Part shown: in pieces, positions 14,961 through 23,658 of the stretch | Layout of the letters: each line of letters opens with the position of its first letter | Position numbering within the stretch: position 1 is the first letter of the stretch | NCBI RefSeq assembly: GCF_014493765.1 | Contig: NZ_JACTVJ010000007.1 | Location: 674,237 to 738,236, forward strand | Source of the DNA: Streptomyces polyasparticus | Lineage (GTDB): Bacteria > Actinomycetota > Actinomycetes > Streptomycetales > Streptomycetaceae | Length of the DNA: 64,000 nucleotides | Reading direction: 5' to 3' | The notes under the pieces: model-generated | Told to the model about the DNA's origin: nothing | Seen by the model: only the letters and a program-made list of their open reading frames with translations | Databases searched by the model: none | Made by a program: the position numbers and the translations under genes

Positions 14961-16835
14961 TCAGTACGCCACCGTGTCGCACCAGGTCTCCGCCCAGGCC
15001 GAAGGCCCGTGGGTGTTGGCGGCGCGCACCGTGATGCAGACCTCGTCGCCGGAGAACGGGCCCCTGACCGTGTACGTCGTGGCGCCGGTGGAGTAGACGG
15101 TGTCGACGTTCTTGGCGGTGAAGGTGCTGCCCTTGTTCGTGTAGTGGATGTCGTATCTGGTCGCCCGCGGAATCGCGGACCAGCTCACCTTGATCGGCAT
15201 ATCGCAGGCGCCGACGCAGGAGTTGACGTACTCCAGCTTGTACGCGGTGAGCGCGGGCGGGGGAGAGCCCTCCGCCGAGCCGCCACCGGAAGAGCCGCCG
15301 CCGGACGCTCCGTCCTCGCCGGACCCGGCGCCGCCCGCCCCGTCACCCGAGGGTGCTCCGCCTCCGCTGTCCGGCTCCCGCGAACTGCTGCCGCTCTCCT
15401 GGCTGTCCGGGCCGTCGGCTCCCGCGCCGTCCTTCCCGCCGTCCTTGTCGTCGGCGTCGCCTCCGTCCCCCTCCTTGTCCTTCTTCTTGCCGTCCTCGGA
15501 GGGCGAACTGCTGGGCGTACGGGGGGATTCGCTCTCTCCCGGGGTGGCGCTCGCGCTGTTGCCGGGCGGCTGGGTGCGGGTCCTGTCCCCGTCGCCGCCG
15601 AAGGGTTGGAGCAGCGCGACCGTGCCGCCGCCGACGGCCAGGACGGCGACGATCGGCAGGACGAGTACGGAGCGCCGGCGCCGGGGACGCTCGTCGCGGG
15701 TCGCATGGCCCGGGCCGGTTATCGACTCGCCGGACCCCGGCTCGATCCCGGGCCCCGGCTCGATCCCGGGCCCCGGCGACGACCGCAGCCCGACCGTCGC
15801 CCGGTCGGCGGGACCGCCCGCCTGGCCGGTCCCGCCGACCGGTTCCTGCCGCATCGGAGCCACCCCCGCCTCGGCGTCCAGCAACTGCGCCGACTGCTGG
15901 GCGAGATGCGCGACGACGGGCGCGGGCAGCCAGCTGCCGCGCGCCATGGCGGGCCTCGGCCGCCGCGGGTCTGCGGTCAACTCCGCCACTCCGGGTCGCT
16001 GTTCGGCGTCCTTCGTCAGACACCGTGCGATCAGGTCCCGCAGCGCGTCGTGCTCGACCCCCGACAGATCGGGCTCGCCCTCCACGATCTGGTACATCAC
16101 CGCATGCTGATTGCTCGCCCCGTGCCCGAACGGCAGCTGCCCCGTCGCCGCGTACGTGAGGACGCAGCCGAGCGTGAACACATCGCTCTTCACCCCGGCG
16201 CGCTGCCCGCGTATCTGCTCCGGTGACATGAACCCGGGCGAGCCGACGGCCATCCCCGTGCTGGTGAGCAGGGAGGCCACGGAGGCGTCGAGGGCCCGGG
16301 CGATCCCGAAGTCGATGACCTTGGTGCCGTCCACGGTCAGCATCACGTTGGACGGCTTGAGGTCCCGGTGCACGAGGCCGGCCCCGTGGATGTCCGTCAG
16401 CGCCTTCAACAGGCCGTCGGCCAGGGCGTGCACGGACGCGACCGGCAACGGTCCGTGCATCCGTACGACCTGCTCCAGCGAGAGACCGGCGACATATCCG
16501 GTGGCCACCCACGGCGGCTCGTCGTCGGGGCCCGCGTCGAGCACCGGCGCGGTGTACCGCTCGCCGACCCGCCGGGCCGCCTCGATCTCCTGCCGGAAGC
16601 GCGCCCTGAACTGCGGATCGGACACGTGCTCTTCGTGGACGACCTTCACGGCGACGGTCCGGCCGCGCTCCGCCCGCGCGAGGAACACCCGTCCCATGCC
16701 GCCGGCACCGAGCCGGCCGAGCAGCAGATACGGTCCGATCCTGGCCGGATGTCCCAGGGCGAGCGGCTTGATCCCGCCGTCGACGAAGTCCTCGCCGCCG
16801 GGCCCGCCCCGCTCGTCCTCGTTCGTCCCGCTCAT
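14961..16835 (-). CDS. Receptor-type Ser/Thr protein kinase with extracellular fibronectin III-like domain
   Basis: The protein has 624 residues. The kinase domain (about 28-290) shows the P-loop GRLGAGGMGRVFLA, catalytic Lys64 (VAVKVV), HRDLKPSN with Asp158, DFGIA and the activation-segment GSPGFMSPEQ. All key residues are present, so it should be active. A linker with repeats of GPGIEP follows, then one transmembrane helix (SVLVLPIVAVLAVGGGTVAL). Next comes a long Ser/Gly/Asp-rich stalk and an outer domain (about 530-624) resembling fibronectin III, with four cysteines (two in the NSCVGACDM loop). It carries an outer sensor in place of PASTA repeats. A GGGGGAG box precedes the ATG. Confidence 0.92.
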   Translation of the reverse strand: MSGTNEDERGGPGGEDFVDGGIKPLALGHPARIGPYLLLGRLGAGGMGRVFLARAERGRTVAVKVVHEEHVSDPQFRARFRQEIEAARRVGERYTAPVLDAGPDDEPPWVATGYVAGLSLEQVVRMHGPLPVASVHALADGLLKALTDIHGAGLVHRDLKPSNVMLTVDGTKVIDFGIARALDASVASLLTSTGMAVGSPGFMSPEQIRGQRAGVKSDVFTLGCVLTYAATGQLPFGHGASNQHAVMYQIVEGEPDLSGVEHDALRDLIARCLTKDAEQRPGVAELTADPRRPRPAMARGSWLPAPVVAHLAQQSAQLLDAEAGVAPMRQEPVGGTGQAGGPADRATVGLRSSPGPGIEPGPGIEPGSGESITGPGHATRDERPRRRRSVLVLPIVAVLAVGGGTVALLQPFGGDGDRTRTQPPGNSASATPGESESPRTPSSSPSEDGKKKDKEGDGGDADDKDGGKDGAGADGPDSQESGSSSREPDSGGGAPSGDGAGGAGSGEDGASGGGSSGGGSAEGSPPPALTAYKLEYVNSCVGACDMPIKVSWSAIPRATRYDIHYTNKGSTFTAKNVDTVYSTGATTYTVRGPFSGDEVCITVRAANTHGPSAWAETWCDTVAY

Positions 16836-17022
16836 GATGGTCTGGCTCCCCCGAGTCCGCGCGCCCGGTCAGTGGCGCAACGCCGTTGAGGATAAACGGT
16901 GTTGAGGCGCGTGGTGAAGGTGCGTCGGGTGCTGCGGACCGGCCCGGCTCGCGGACCGGCCCGCTTGCCGATCGGCCCCGCTCGCGGACCGGCCCCGCTT
17001 GCTGACCGGCCCCGCCGACGGA

Positions 17023-17460
17023 TCAGCCCAGCTTCTTGCTGAAGTGGAACGCCACGATCTCCATGCCCTCGCGCAGATAGAACCGGTGCGCACGCGTGCG
17101 CTGGGTCCCCGAGTCCAGGTCGAGCCACTCACAGCCCGCCTCGCGCGCCCGCTCCTCCAGATACGCGAGCAGCGCGCGCCCCACACCCCCCGACCGTGCC
17201 GCTTCCGAGGTCACCAGGTCGTCCACGTACAGGCTGCGCAGCAGGCTCGTGTTCACGACGACCCGCCACCCGGCCACCCCCACGCAGCGCCCGTCGGCAT
17301 CGTCGGCGTAGGCCGCGCTGAAGCGCAGGCCCTGTGTGTGCCCCTCGGCATGGACCGCGCGGAAGAGGTCCTCGGTCAGATGGGGGCGCAGCTCGCGCAG
17401 GACGGGCAGCACGTCGCTGCTGAGCCTGGGGTCACCGGGGGCGAGGTCGACGATCTTCAT
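17023..17460 (-). CDS. GNAT family N-acetyltransferase (145 aa)
   Basis: The protein has the GNAT fold with the acetyl-CoA loop ARSGGVGRALLAYL (motif A, R/Q-x-x-G-x-G/A type) and motif B NTSLLRSLYVDDLV before it. The ending is HRFYLREGMEIVAFHF, typical of small-molecule or protein acetyltransferases. The substrate is unknown. It lies in its own unit between the kinase gene and another GNAT gene on the same strand. The upstream sequence CATCCT-N6-ATG could be a weak leaderless promoter. Confidence 0.88.
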   Translation of the reverse strand: MKIVDLAPGDPRLSSDVLPVLRELRPHLTEDLFRAVHAEGHTQGLRFSAAYADDADGRCVGVAGWRVVVNTSLLRSLYVDDLVTSEAARSGGVGRALLAYLEERAREAGCEWLDLDSGTQRTRAHRFYLREGMEIVAFHFSKKLG

Positions 17461-17537
17461 CCGGGCAGGATGTCACGCGGTCTCGCGGTACGGCAGGGGA
17501 GCCGTGCTCACACAGGTGCCGCAGGAGAGGAGTGCGC

Positions 17538-18077
17538 TCACAGGTCGGCTCCCCGGGCCCACACCTCACGGCCGCCACCGTCCCCCGTGCGGGGCAGCTC
17601 CTTCCAGCCCCATGTACGGAGCACCTCCCTGACCGCGGCAGTGCCCCGTTCCGGGGCGAGTCCGGTCACCACCAGGTCCGACGGATGGCGGGCGAGCAGC
17701 AGTTCGCCCAGGCGGGTGGCGACACCGCGGCGGCGGTGCGCGGGCAGCACCATCAGCTCGGCGAGCACGAACACCCGCCCGGACGCCGTGAGTTCCTCGG
17801 CGCGGGGCGTCACCTCGACGGGGTAGTCGGCCCACCATCGCCCGTCGCGCTTGGGGAGGTACCCGTAGACGCAGCCGGCAAGGCCGGACGCGTCCGCGAC
17901 CGCCATGTCGAAGCCGTCGCGCTGTACATGCCGTTCGAACCGCTGCAGAAACCCCGTACGGTCGCGGAACTCGTCCCCGGCGGCGCCCCGGTAGGCCGTG
18001 ACGTACAGATCGGCCACGGCCTCCCGCTGCTGCTCGGCCTGCCACCGGGTGAGCCTGCGCAAATACACCTCGGGCAT
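17538..18077 (-). CDS. GNAT family N-acetyltransferase (179 aa)
   Basis: This protein has GNAT motifs FVLAELMVLPAHRRRGVATRLGE (broken after the V-x-x-x-x-R-x-x-G-x-A core at about 120-135) and a C-terminal TWGWKELPR region. The N-terminal half contains YGYLPKRDGRWW. A GGGAGGG binding site precedes the ATG at 18077. It is not closely similar to the GNAT protein 80 bp downstream, so this is not a recent duplication. The substrate is unknown. Confidence 0.85.
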   Translation of the reverse strand: MPEVYLRRLTRWQAEQQREAVADLYVTAYRGAAGDEFRDRTGFLQRFERHVQRDGFDMAVADASGLAGCVYGYLPKRDGRWWADYPVEVTPRAEELTASGRVFVLAELMVLPAHRRRGVATRLGELLLARHPSDLVVTGLAPERGTAAVREVLRTWGWKELPRTGDGGGREVWARGADL

Positions 18078-18114
18078 CCGCCCTCCCCTCACGGTCCCTC
18101 GTCTGCGCCCCAGT

Positions 18115-18396
18115 TCAGCGGGCCTGCTTGTGCGTCGGGCGCTCCCGGCGGCGCCGGGCGGGGTGCCTTCCGCGGCCCCCGTCGCGATGGTCGTGCCGTT
18201 CGGCAGCCGGGGCGAACGGCGGCACGGGCGGCGGTCCTGTGCCTTCCGGGACGGAGGGCGGCCGGTGTCCGGGCTGGTAGCGGCTGTACGTACGCAAGGC
18301 GATCCTTTCGGCGTGCTGTTCGTTGAGGCGGTGGATCACATACGCGGCCACGGCGATCAGGGCCACGAGGGCGGCCGCAGTGACCGCGGTCTCCAT
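18115..18396 (-). CDS. Small single-pass membrane protein (93 aa)
   Basis: The protein starts with a membrane helix (METAVTAAALVALIAVAAYV) followed by a short basic region (HRLNEQHAERIALRTYSRY) and a disordered Pro/Arg/His-rich tail. The strong binding site GAGGAGGTGA precedes the ATG at 18396. It lies 5 bp after the DUF5994 gene upstream and is probably co-transcribed with it. No family is recognised. Confidence 0.72.
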   Translation of the reverse strand: METAVTAAALVALIAVAAYVIHRLNEQHAERIALRTYSRYQPGHRPPSVPEGTGPPPVPPFAPAAERHDHRDGGRGRHPARRRRERPTHKQAR

Positions 18397-18401
18397 GCCG
18401 G

Positions 18402-18953
18402 TCACCTCCTCGCGGCCAGCGGCACGGCGTGGGTCGAGGTCGCGCCGCCCTCGTACTCCCAGGACTCCTCCGAGTCCTGGGGCCGGTCGCCCGCGGCGAG
18501 GTCGGGGTGCCCGGCGATCTCGGCGGCGATGAGAGCGGTGGCGGTCAGCGGGGGCCCGTCCGTGACGCAGGCGGCGGCCATGAGCCGGTCCGCGGCCGCG
18601 GCATCCGTCTCGGGCGGGATCACCAGGAGGTCCCAGCGCCCCGCTCCGTATCCGAGGAGAAGGAGCTTGTGCGGGTCGAGCTCGGGGGTGAACCAGCCGA
18701 TCTTCACGACACGGTTGCCGACGGCCGCCTGGCGGGGGACGACCGGCCAGAGCATCGGGTTCACGGCCACGCGGGTGATGCGGCCCCACAGCGGATCGAG
18801 CGCTTCCGCCAGAGCGGGGAGTTCGGCGGCCAGGTCACGGGAGCGGGGCCACCAGGCACCGTCCAACAGGCCATGTCCGGCAGGCGACTTGAGTGCCAGG
18901 CGGGCGGCGGCGGGCGCAGGGGCGGTGGGTGCGGAATGGGTGGTCGCGTTCAT
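18402..18953 (-). CDS. DUF5994 family protein, copy 1
   Basis: This 183-residue protein is of the Streptomyces DUF5994 family. It shows the conserved motifs LDGAWWPRSRDLAAELPAL (about 31-49), ITRVAVNP, a tryptophan-rich IGWFTPELDPHKLLLLG and the GRWDLLVIPP segment. The C-terminal 45 residues extend beyond the other two copies in the window. The function is unknown to me. The domain looks like a small soluble beta-rich fold. Its neighbour 140 bp upstream on the same strand is another DUF5994 gene. Confidence 0.85.
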   Translation of the reverse strand: MNATTHSAPTAPAPAAARLALKSPAGHGLLDGAWWPRSRDLAAELPALAEALDPLWGRITRVAVNPMLWPVVPRQAAVGNRVVKIGWFTPELDPHKLLLLGYGAGRWDLLVIPPETDAAAADRLMAAACVTDGPPLTATALIAAEIAGHPDLAAGDRPQDSEESWEYEGGATSTHAVPLAARR

Positions 18954-19093
18954 GATGCGAACCCGTCTTCGGAGTGGCGCGGCGGCCGTCCCCGATGGTT
19001 GTTGCTCACCGAGGACGAGACCCGCGCGGATGCCGGAGTACGAAGTGCCCTGGGTATTTCAAGAGTACTCCTGCGGTGGGCGCCGGCGGCAGG

Positions 19094-19552
19094 TCAGACG
19101 GCGCCCACCGCCATCAGGGCCGCCGAGTCGAGGCGGAGGGCGGGGTCGGCCGCCGCGGTCATCAGCCGGGCCGCGGTGTCGCCTTCACTGCACGGCGGTA
19201 CGACGAGCAGGTCCCAGCGGGCCGCACCGTACGAGAAGAGCCGGATCGTGTGAGGGTCGAGGCCGGACGTGTACCAGGTGGCCGTGACCGTATGGCCGGT
19301 CACGGGCAGGATGCGCGGCTGCGACTGCCAGCTGTCCCGCTGGCACGCGACCCGGGTCACGCGTCCGTGCGAGACGTCGAACACATCGGTGAGCGAGGCG
19401 AGTTCGGCGGCCAGATCCGTGGTGCGCGGCCACCATGCTCCGCACACCGGTCCCTGCGGGAACGTCGGCGGACGCAGGGCGAGCCGTGCGGGCGGATAGC
19501 CGGCGGGCCGCCCGGCGCCGGCCGGATCGCGGTGGGCGGTCGGTGCGTTCAT
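19094..19552 (-). CDS. DUF5994 family protein, copy 2
   Basis: This 152-residue paralogue has the same landmarks: CGAWWPRTTDLAAELASL, VTRVACQRDSW, TWYTSGLDPHTIRLFSYG and ARWDLLVVPP. It is transcribed away from the desaturase gene, with 320 bp of shared upstream DNA. The sequence ACTCTTG-AAATACCC on the minus strand near 19050 lies inside the gap to copy 1. Confidence 0.85.
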   Translation of the reverse strand: MNAPTAHRDPAGAGRPAGYPPARLALRPPTFPQGPVCGAWWPRTTDLAAELASLTDVFDVSHGRVTRVACQRDSWQSQPRILPVTGHTVTATWYTSGLDPHTIRLFSYGAARWDLLVVPPCSEGDTAARLMTAAADPALRLDSAALMAVGAV

Positions 19553-19872
19553 GACGCACGCCCTTCTGCGGGCCGCCGTGAAAGGAGGCAGGCCCGGTCT
19601 CGTGGTGCACCGGAAGCGGCGCCGAGCGGAGTCGGCACACGAGGAGCACCCGGTGACCCCAGCGTACGTCCGCGCCTGCGGCCCACGTCCCCGAGACCGC
19701 TCAGCCCCGGGCGGACGTCCGGACCGCATTTCGCCGGGCAGGAGTACGGTGGGAGAAGGCGAGGGCATTCGTTTGCCGGTCCACGACCACCAAGTGCACA
19801 TTCCTCGCCATTCCTTCAGGGCAGCCCCTGACCCCGGCCGCGCCATCCGCAAGCAGGCCGAGGAGTCTGTAC
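19553..19872. other. Divergent promoter region of DUF5994 copy 2 and the desaturase
   Basis: This 320-bp gap has no convincing gene. Short ORFs in it have atypical codon use and overlap the desaturase start. It must contain the promoters for both directions, but I could not identify clear -10 and -35 pairs. Confidence 0.4.
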
Positions 19873-20868
19873 ATGTCCGTGACATTCGCCAAGCGCACCA
19901 CCCCTTCGGCTGCCACCTCGCAGCCCGAGGTCTACGACGGCAAGTCGCCGTTCCCGCAGGAGAGTCCACCGCCCGCACGCGAGGGCGGGGAGCGCCTGTA
20001 CGTGGCGGTGACCGCGGTGATCGTCGTGCTGCCGTTCGTGGCGCTCGGCCTCGCCGCCTGGCTCCTGTGGGGGCGGCTGATCCACCCCACGGACATCGTG
20101 CTCGGGCTCGCCCTGTACGTGGTCACCGGCCTGGGCGTCACGGTGGGCTTCCACCGAGGGCTCACCCATGGCGGCTACCGGGCCGTGCGCCCCGTGCGGG
20201 TCGCGCTCGCGGTGGCCGGTTCGATGAGTTTCCAGGGCGATGTCATCGGCTGGGTGGCCACCCACCGCCGCCACCACGCGTTCACCGACCGCCCGGGCGA
20301 CCCGCACTCCCCGTACCGCTATGGCACGCATCTGCGGGGCCAGTTGCGCGGTCTGCTGCACGCGCATGTCGGCTGGCTGTTCCGCAACGACCCCACACCG
20401 CCCGCGCGTTATGCCCCCGACCTGCTCGCCGACCGTGACATCCGGGCCGTCTCCCGCGCCTTCCCGGCGCTGTGCGTGCTCACCCTGGCCCTGCCGTTCG
20501 GTCTCGGCTGGGCGATCGGCGGCAGCCTCCTGTACGGAGTGACAGGCCTGCTGTGGGCGGGACTTGTCCGTATCGCCCTGCTCCACCACGTCACCTGGAG
20601 CGTGAACTCGCTGTGCCACATGATCGGTGAGCGCCCGTTCCGCACCCGTCGCCATGACCGGGCCGCCAACCTGTGGCCGCTGGCCCTGCTCTCGTTCGGC
20701 GAGAGCTGGCACAACCTCCACCACGCTGACCCCACCAGCGCCCGGCACGGTGTCGACCGGTGGCAGATCGACCCTTCCGCCGCCGTCATCCGCCTTCTCG
20801 AACGCCTCCGGCTGGCCCATGACGTGCGCTGGCCGGCGCCGGACCGCGTCGCCGCCCGGCGCATCTGA
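19873..20868 (+). CDS. Membrane fatty-acid (acyl-CoA/acyl-lipid) desaturase
   Basis: This 331-residue integral membrane di-iron enzyme introduces a double bond into fatty acyl chains. The three histidine boxes are intact: HRGLTH (94-99), HRRHH (131-135) and HNLHH (280-284). Hydrophobic pairs flank them (VTAVIVVLPFVALGLAAWLL, IVLGLALYVVTGLGVTVGF and two later). It is of the stearoyl-CoA delta-9 type. It starts at an ATG with AGGAG 7 nt upstream. It is surrounded by DUF5994 genes, which suggests a stress or membrane-fluidity role. An electron donor is not encoded nearby. Confidence 0.92.
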   Translation: MSVTFAKRTTPSAATSQPEVYDGKSPFPQESPPPAREGGERLYVAVTAVIVVLPFVALGLAAWLLWGRLIHPTDIVLGLALYVVTGLGVTVGFHRGLTHGGYRAVRPVRVALAVAGSMSFQGDVIGWVATHRRHHAFTDRPGDPHSPYRYGTHLRGQLRGLLHAHVGWLFRNDPTPPARYAPDLLADRDIRAVSRAFPALCVLTLALPFGLGWAIGGSLLYGVTGLLWAGLVRIALLHHVTWSVNSLCHMIGERPFRTRRHDRAANLWPLALLSFGESWHNLHHADPTSARHGVDRWQIDPSAAVIRLLERLRLAHDVRWPAPDRVAARRI

Positions 20869-20952
20869 CGGCCGGGGTATCGGACGCCCAGGCGGCCGGC
20901 CCCGATCGTCGACCCCCCTTCCCCGCACGGCAGCCGGCAGGAGCCGCACCCC

Positions 20953-21360
20953 ATGACCATCGCACCCCCTCCTCCTGAATCCACCCTCCCGCTGCTCCGG
21001 CTGCGCCTGGCGCCCCGCGCCGGCGGACCCCGTGCCATCGACGGGGCCTGGTGGCCGCACTCGTACGACCTTCTCACCGAACTCCCCGTACTGCTTGCCG
21101 GGTTGCCCCGGGCCTGGGGTGACATCACGAGCGTCCTGCTGTGCGACGGGGCCTGGTCCAGGGCGCCGGGCCGGATGTTCGTGGCCGGCCAGGTGGTCCG
21201 GCTGCGCAGCAGTCCGGCGGCCGCCGCCGCCCGCACCGTCACCCTGCTCGCCCCCGGCCATGGCCGCTGGGACCTGCTCGTCGTTCCCCCGGGCACCACC
21301 GAGGCGGACGCGGACTCGATCATGGCGCGCGCGGCCTGCGACAGCGCGCGCGGCGTGTGA
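20953..21360 (+). CDS. DUF5994 family protein, copy 3
   Basis: This 135-residue protein has IDGAWWPHSYDLLTELPVL, ITSVLLCDGAW and GRWDLLVVPPGT, matching the other two copies but with a shorter C-terminus. It lies 84 bp after the desaturase and is probably in the same transcript. Three copies within 3 kb point to expansion of this family at the locus. Confidence 0.85.
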   Translation: MTIAPPPPESTLPLLRLRLAPRAGGPRAIDGAWWPHSYDLLTELPVLLAGLPRAWGDITSVLLCDGAWSRAPGRMFVAGQVVRLRSSPAAAAARTVTLLAPGHGRWDLLVVPPGTTEADADSIMARAACDSARGV

Positions 21361-21441
21361 TGACGGGCGCCGGGTACCGGCATCTGTCGGTCGACTGCCC
21401 CCGGGTACTTCAACTGGCTTATCTCGAAAGGGAATTGACGC

Positions 21442-21756
21442 ATGCCGGGTCCGACGCTGGGTAGGTGGCTCTCCTACGTGCCCCTTGACCCCGGGCGCGG
21501 TCCCGAAGACGCCGTGATCCGCGACGCCGACATATGCGGATCCGGCGCCTCGTCCCCTGGGACGGACACGACCGGGGCTCTCCCGCGCCCCGACGTGCCC
21601 GGTGACGAGGTCGACGAGGAGGCGCTGAAGGGGGAGCCCGCCTTCTCGCCGGAACAGCTCCTGGCGATGTTCATCGGATTCCCGCCAGGGTCTGTTCCGC
21701 GGCAGTTGCGTGCCGGGTCGGCAGCCGGGGATCCGGGGGAGAGGTGCGTCCGATGA
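21442..21756 (+). CDS. Hypothetical acidic protein (104 aa)
   Basis: This protein is hydrophilic and Pro/Gly/Asp-rich with no membrane segment. The only ordered-looking part is FSPEQLLAMFIGFPPGSVPR near the C-terminus. The ATG has AAGGG 9 nt upstream. Its stop overlaps the start of the next gene (ATGA, 21753-21756), so the two are coupled. A GGGTACTTCAA sequence about 35 bp upstream resembles the -10 of Streptomyces SigB-type promoters. I do not recognise a family. Confidence 0.65.
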   Translation: MPGPTLGRWLSYVPLDPGRGPEDAVIRDADICGSGASSPGTDTTGALPRPDVPGDEVDEEALKGEPAFSPEQLLAMFIGFPPGSVPRQLRAGSAAGDPGERCVR

Positions 21757-22361
21757 GACGTCATGGGCCCGCGTCCGCCAATGGACCGCCGCCTCTGCGG
21801 AGCGATGGTCCGCCGCCTCTGCGGAGCGATGGTCCGCTGCCTCTGCGGAGCCAGGAGCGGGGCCCCTCGCCTCTGGCGGCGGAGCGGCTCCACCCGTGGA
21901 CCCGGTGCCAGGTCACGGACCGGCTGCAGGAACTGGGCGAGCTGTACGCGGCCAACTGCGGGACCGACGAGGTACTCGGCCAGGGGCGCAGCCGGGCCTT
22001 CACCGGGCGGCTGCTGCGCGACATCCGGCGTCCCGGGTTCGGCCTCCTGGTCGCGCAGGGCGCCACGGTCACGGCCTGCGCCTATGGATTTCCCCTGCGC
22101 AGCGGGGTGTTCGAGATCCGCGCGCTCGTCGTACCGCGCCGGGTGCGGGAGCTGTCGCCGCACCAGCCGTGGAACCTGGCCCGGCGGCTGCAGCGGCGGC
22201 TGCTCGCCGACCACGGCTGCACCGGGGGCCTCACCCGGGTCGCCCGCACCGACCTGCGGACCCTCACGGCGCTGCGCTCCTGGGGCTGGCGGGACGACGA
22301 GGAGCGCACGTACGGAATTCCGGTGTGGACCCCGCACTGCGTCCTGCTGCTCGACTTGTGA
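21753..22361 (+). CDS. GNAT-like protein with repetitive N-terminus
   Basis: This 202-residue protein begins with a disordered leader containing three 8-residue repeats (PPPLRSDG, PPPLRSDG, PLPLRSQE) encoded by a 24-bp DNA repeat at about 21787-21858. A domain of about 150 residues follows that looks like an acetyltransferase (FEIRALVVPRRVRELSPHQP; LTALRSWGWRDDEERTYG). The acetyl-CoA loop is weak, so activity is uncertain. The start ATG has GGAGAGG 8 nt upstream and overlaps the previous stop; an in-frame GTG at 21744 is less likely. Confidence 0.7.
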   Translation: MRRHGPASANGPPPLRSDGPPPLRSDGPLPLRSQERGPSPLAAERLHPWTRCQVTDRLQELGELYAANCGTDEVLGQGRSRAFTGRLLRDIRRPGFGLLVAQGATVTACAYGFPLRSGVFEIRALVVPRRVRELSPHQPWNLARRLQRRLLADHGCTGGLTRVARTDLRTLTALRSWGWRDDEERTYGIPVWTPHCVLLLDL

Positions 22362-22497
22362 CGAGGCCCGGCGGCCAGGTGCGTGCGCGCGTACGCTGGG
22401 TGTGCGGCAGCCCGTGACCCCGGCCCTCTCCGTGCAGGCTCGTACCGCGCAAAAGAGGCACTGCGCACCTTCGCCGACACCTCAGGAGTTGGGCCGT

Positions 22498-22836
22498 ATG
22501 CGTATGTGCCCCGACCTGTTCGAAGAATGCCGCCTGGTCCGCGCCCGGGGCGAGCTGGATCTGACGACCGTCGACTCTTTCGCCCAGGCGCTGCGGGCCT
22601 CCCGGGCCACCGCCGGATCTCCGTTCCTCCTCGTGGACTTGAGTCTCGTGTCCTTCATGGACGGCAGCGTTCTGGCGCCGCTGGACGAGTCGTGGGCTGA
22701 TTGCGAGCGACGGCGCGGATGGGTGCGGGTGGTCTATCTCCACCGAACCGGCCTCGTGTTCCGGGCCTCCGGGGACGAGGCCCGCTTCCCTCGCTACGCG
22801 AACTGCCGAAATGCCTGGCAGGGACTTGCCGCCTAG
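22498..22836 (+). CDS. STAS domain protein (anti-anti-sigma factor-like)
   Basis: This 112-residue protein is a single STAS domain: CRLVRARGELDLTTVDSFAQ, then LLVDLSLVSFMDGSVLAPLD. The phosphoacceptor Ser of anti-sigma antagonists is in the MDGS position, where most relatives have D-S-S/T-G. Such proteins bind anti-sigma kinases and release a sigma factor when unphosphorylated. The ATG at 22498 has GGAG 9 nt upstream. The partner kinase could be the HATPase-containing phosphatase at 32144 or a protein encoded elsewhere. Confidence 0.82.
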   Translation: MRMCPDLFEECRLVRARGELDLTTVDSFAQALRASRATAGSPFLLVDLSLVSFMDGSVLAPLDESWADCERRRGWVRVVYLHRTGLVFRASGDEARFPRYANCRNAWQGLAA

Positions 22837-22914
22837 TGCACCGGACAGGCGTAGGGTGCGGCTCGGGCCGCCGTTCCTGCCATCGTGTGACCCGGCGTAT
22901 GGGAATGGAGTGCG

Positions 22915-23658
22915 GTGATCAGTGACGGCATGGCCGATGCCCTGCGCACGCTGCGCTCCGGGGACGCGCGCCACCTGGCCCAGGAGTGCGCACGCGCACT
23001 GGATGCCACCGGTGTGGCGATCTCCCTCCTGGTGGGTGACACCAAGATGGTGGAGCCCGTCTGGTGCTTCCCCGAAGTGAGCGTCCGGTTCGAGGAACTG
23101 CAGTTCACCCTGGGTGAGGGCCCGGGCCACGACGCCTCCCGCAGCCGCACCCCCGTCGTGGTTCCCGAGCTGAGCGCGGTGCGTCCCGAGCGGTGGCCCG
23201 CATTGGTGCCCGCCGCGCGGGAACTCGGTGAACTCTCGGTGTCCTGCTTCCCGTTGGGCATCGGAGCGATCCGGACGGGAGTGCTTACGGTCCTCTGTAC
23301 CCCGCCGAGGCGGCTGAGCCCGCAGCAGTACGCCGACGCCGCGGCCCTTGCGTCGGCGCTCACCGCGGTGCTGCTCAACGGCAACCACCGCGGCGACGGG
23401 AACGGGAGCGTCGACGACGCGTCGGCCCTGTTCCTCGACCAGACCAGAGAACTGCGCCGGGCCGTCGTGCACCAGGCGACCGGCATGATCAGCGTGCAGC
23501 TGGCGGTGCCCCTGTCGGAGGCGCTCGTACGGCTGCGGGCTTTCACCTTCGCCGCCGGCCGGGCACTTACGGATGTAGCCGAGGACGTGGTGGCCAGACG
23601 GCTCCGCTTCGACGACGATGAGAGCGGGCCGGTTTCGCCCGATGGTGGAAAGGGATGA
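22915..23658 (+). CDS. GAF-ANTAR domain protein, copy 1
   Basis: This 247-residue signal transducer has a GAF-type sensor (about 25-150, with TLGEGPGHDAS and VSCFPLGIGAIRTGVLTV). A helical linker and a C-terminal ANTAR domain follow (about 175-230, ELRRAVVHQATGMISVQLAV, LTDVAEDVVARRL). ANTAR domains bind paired hairpins in nascent RNA and prevent termination. It starts at a GTG with GGAG 5 nt upstream. Its stop overlaps the next GAF-ANTAR gene by 4 bp. Confidence 0.87.
   Translation: MISDGMADALRTLRSGDARHLAQECARALDATGVAISLLVGDTKMVEPVWCFPEVSVRFEELQFTLGEGPGHDASRSRTPVVVPELSAVRPERWPALVPAARELGELSVSCFPLGIGAIRTGVLTVLCTPPRRLSPQQYADAAALASALTAVLLNGNHRGDGNGSVDDASALFLDQTRELRRAVVHQATGMISVQLAVPLSEALVRLRAFTFAAGRALTDVAEDVVARRLRFDDDESGPVSPDGGKG

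Noticed and set aside
19701-19916. Small minus-strand ORF overlapping the desaturase start
   Set aside because: It overlaps the well-supported desaturase ATG and ribosome binding site, and it lacks a binding site of its own.
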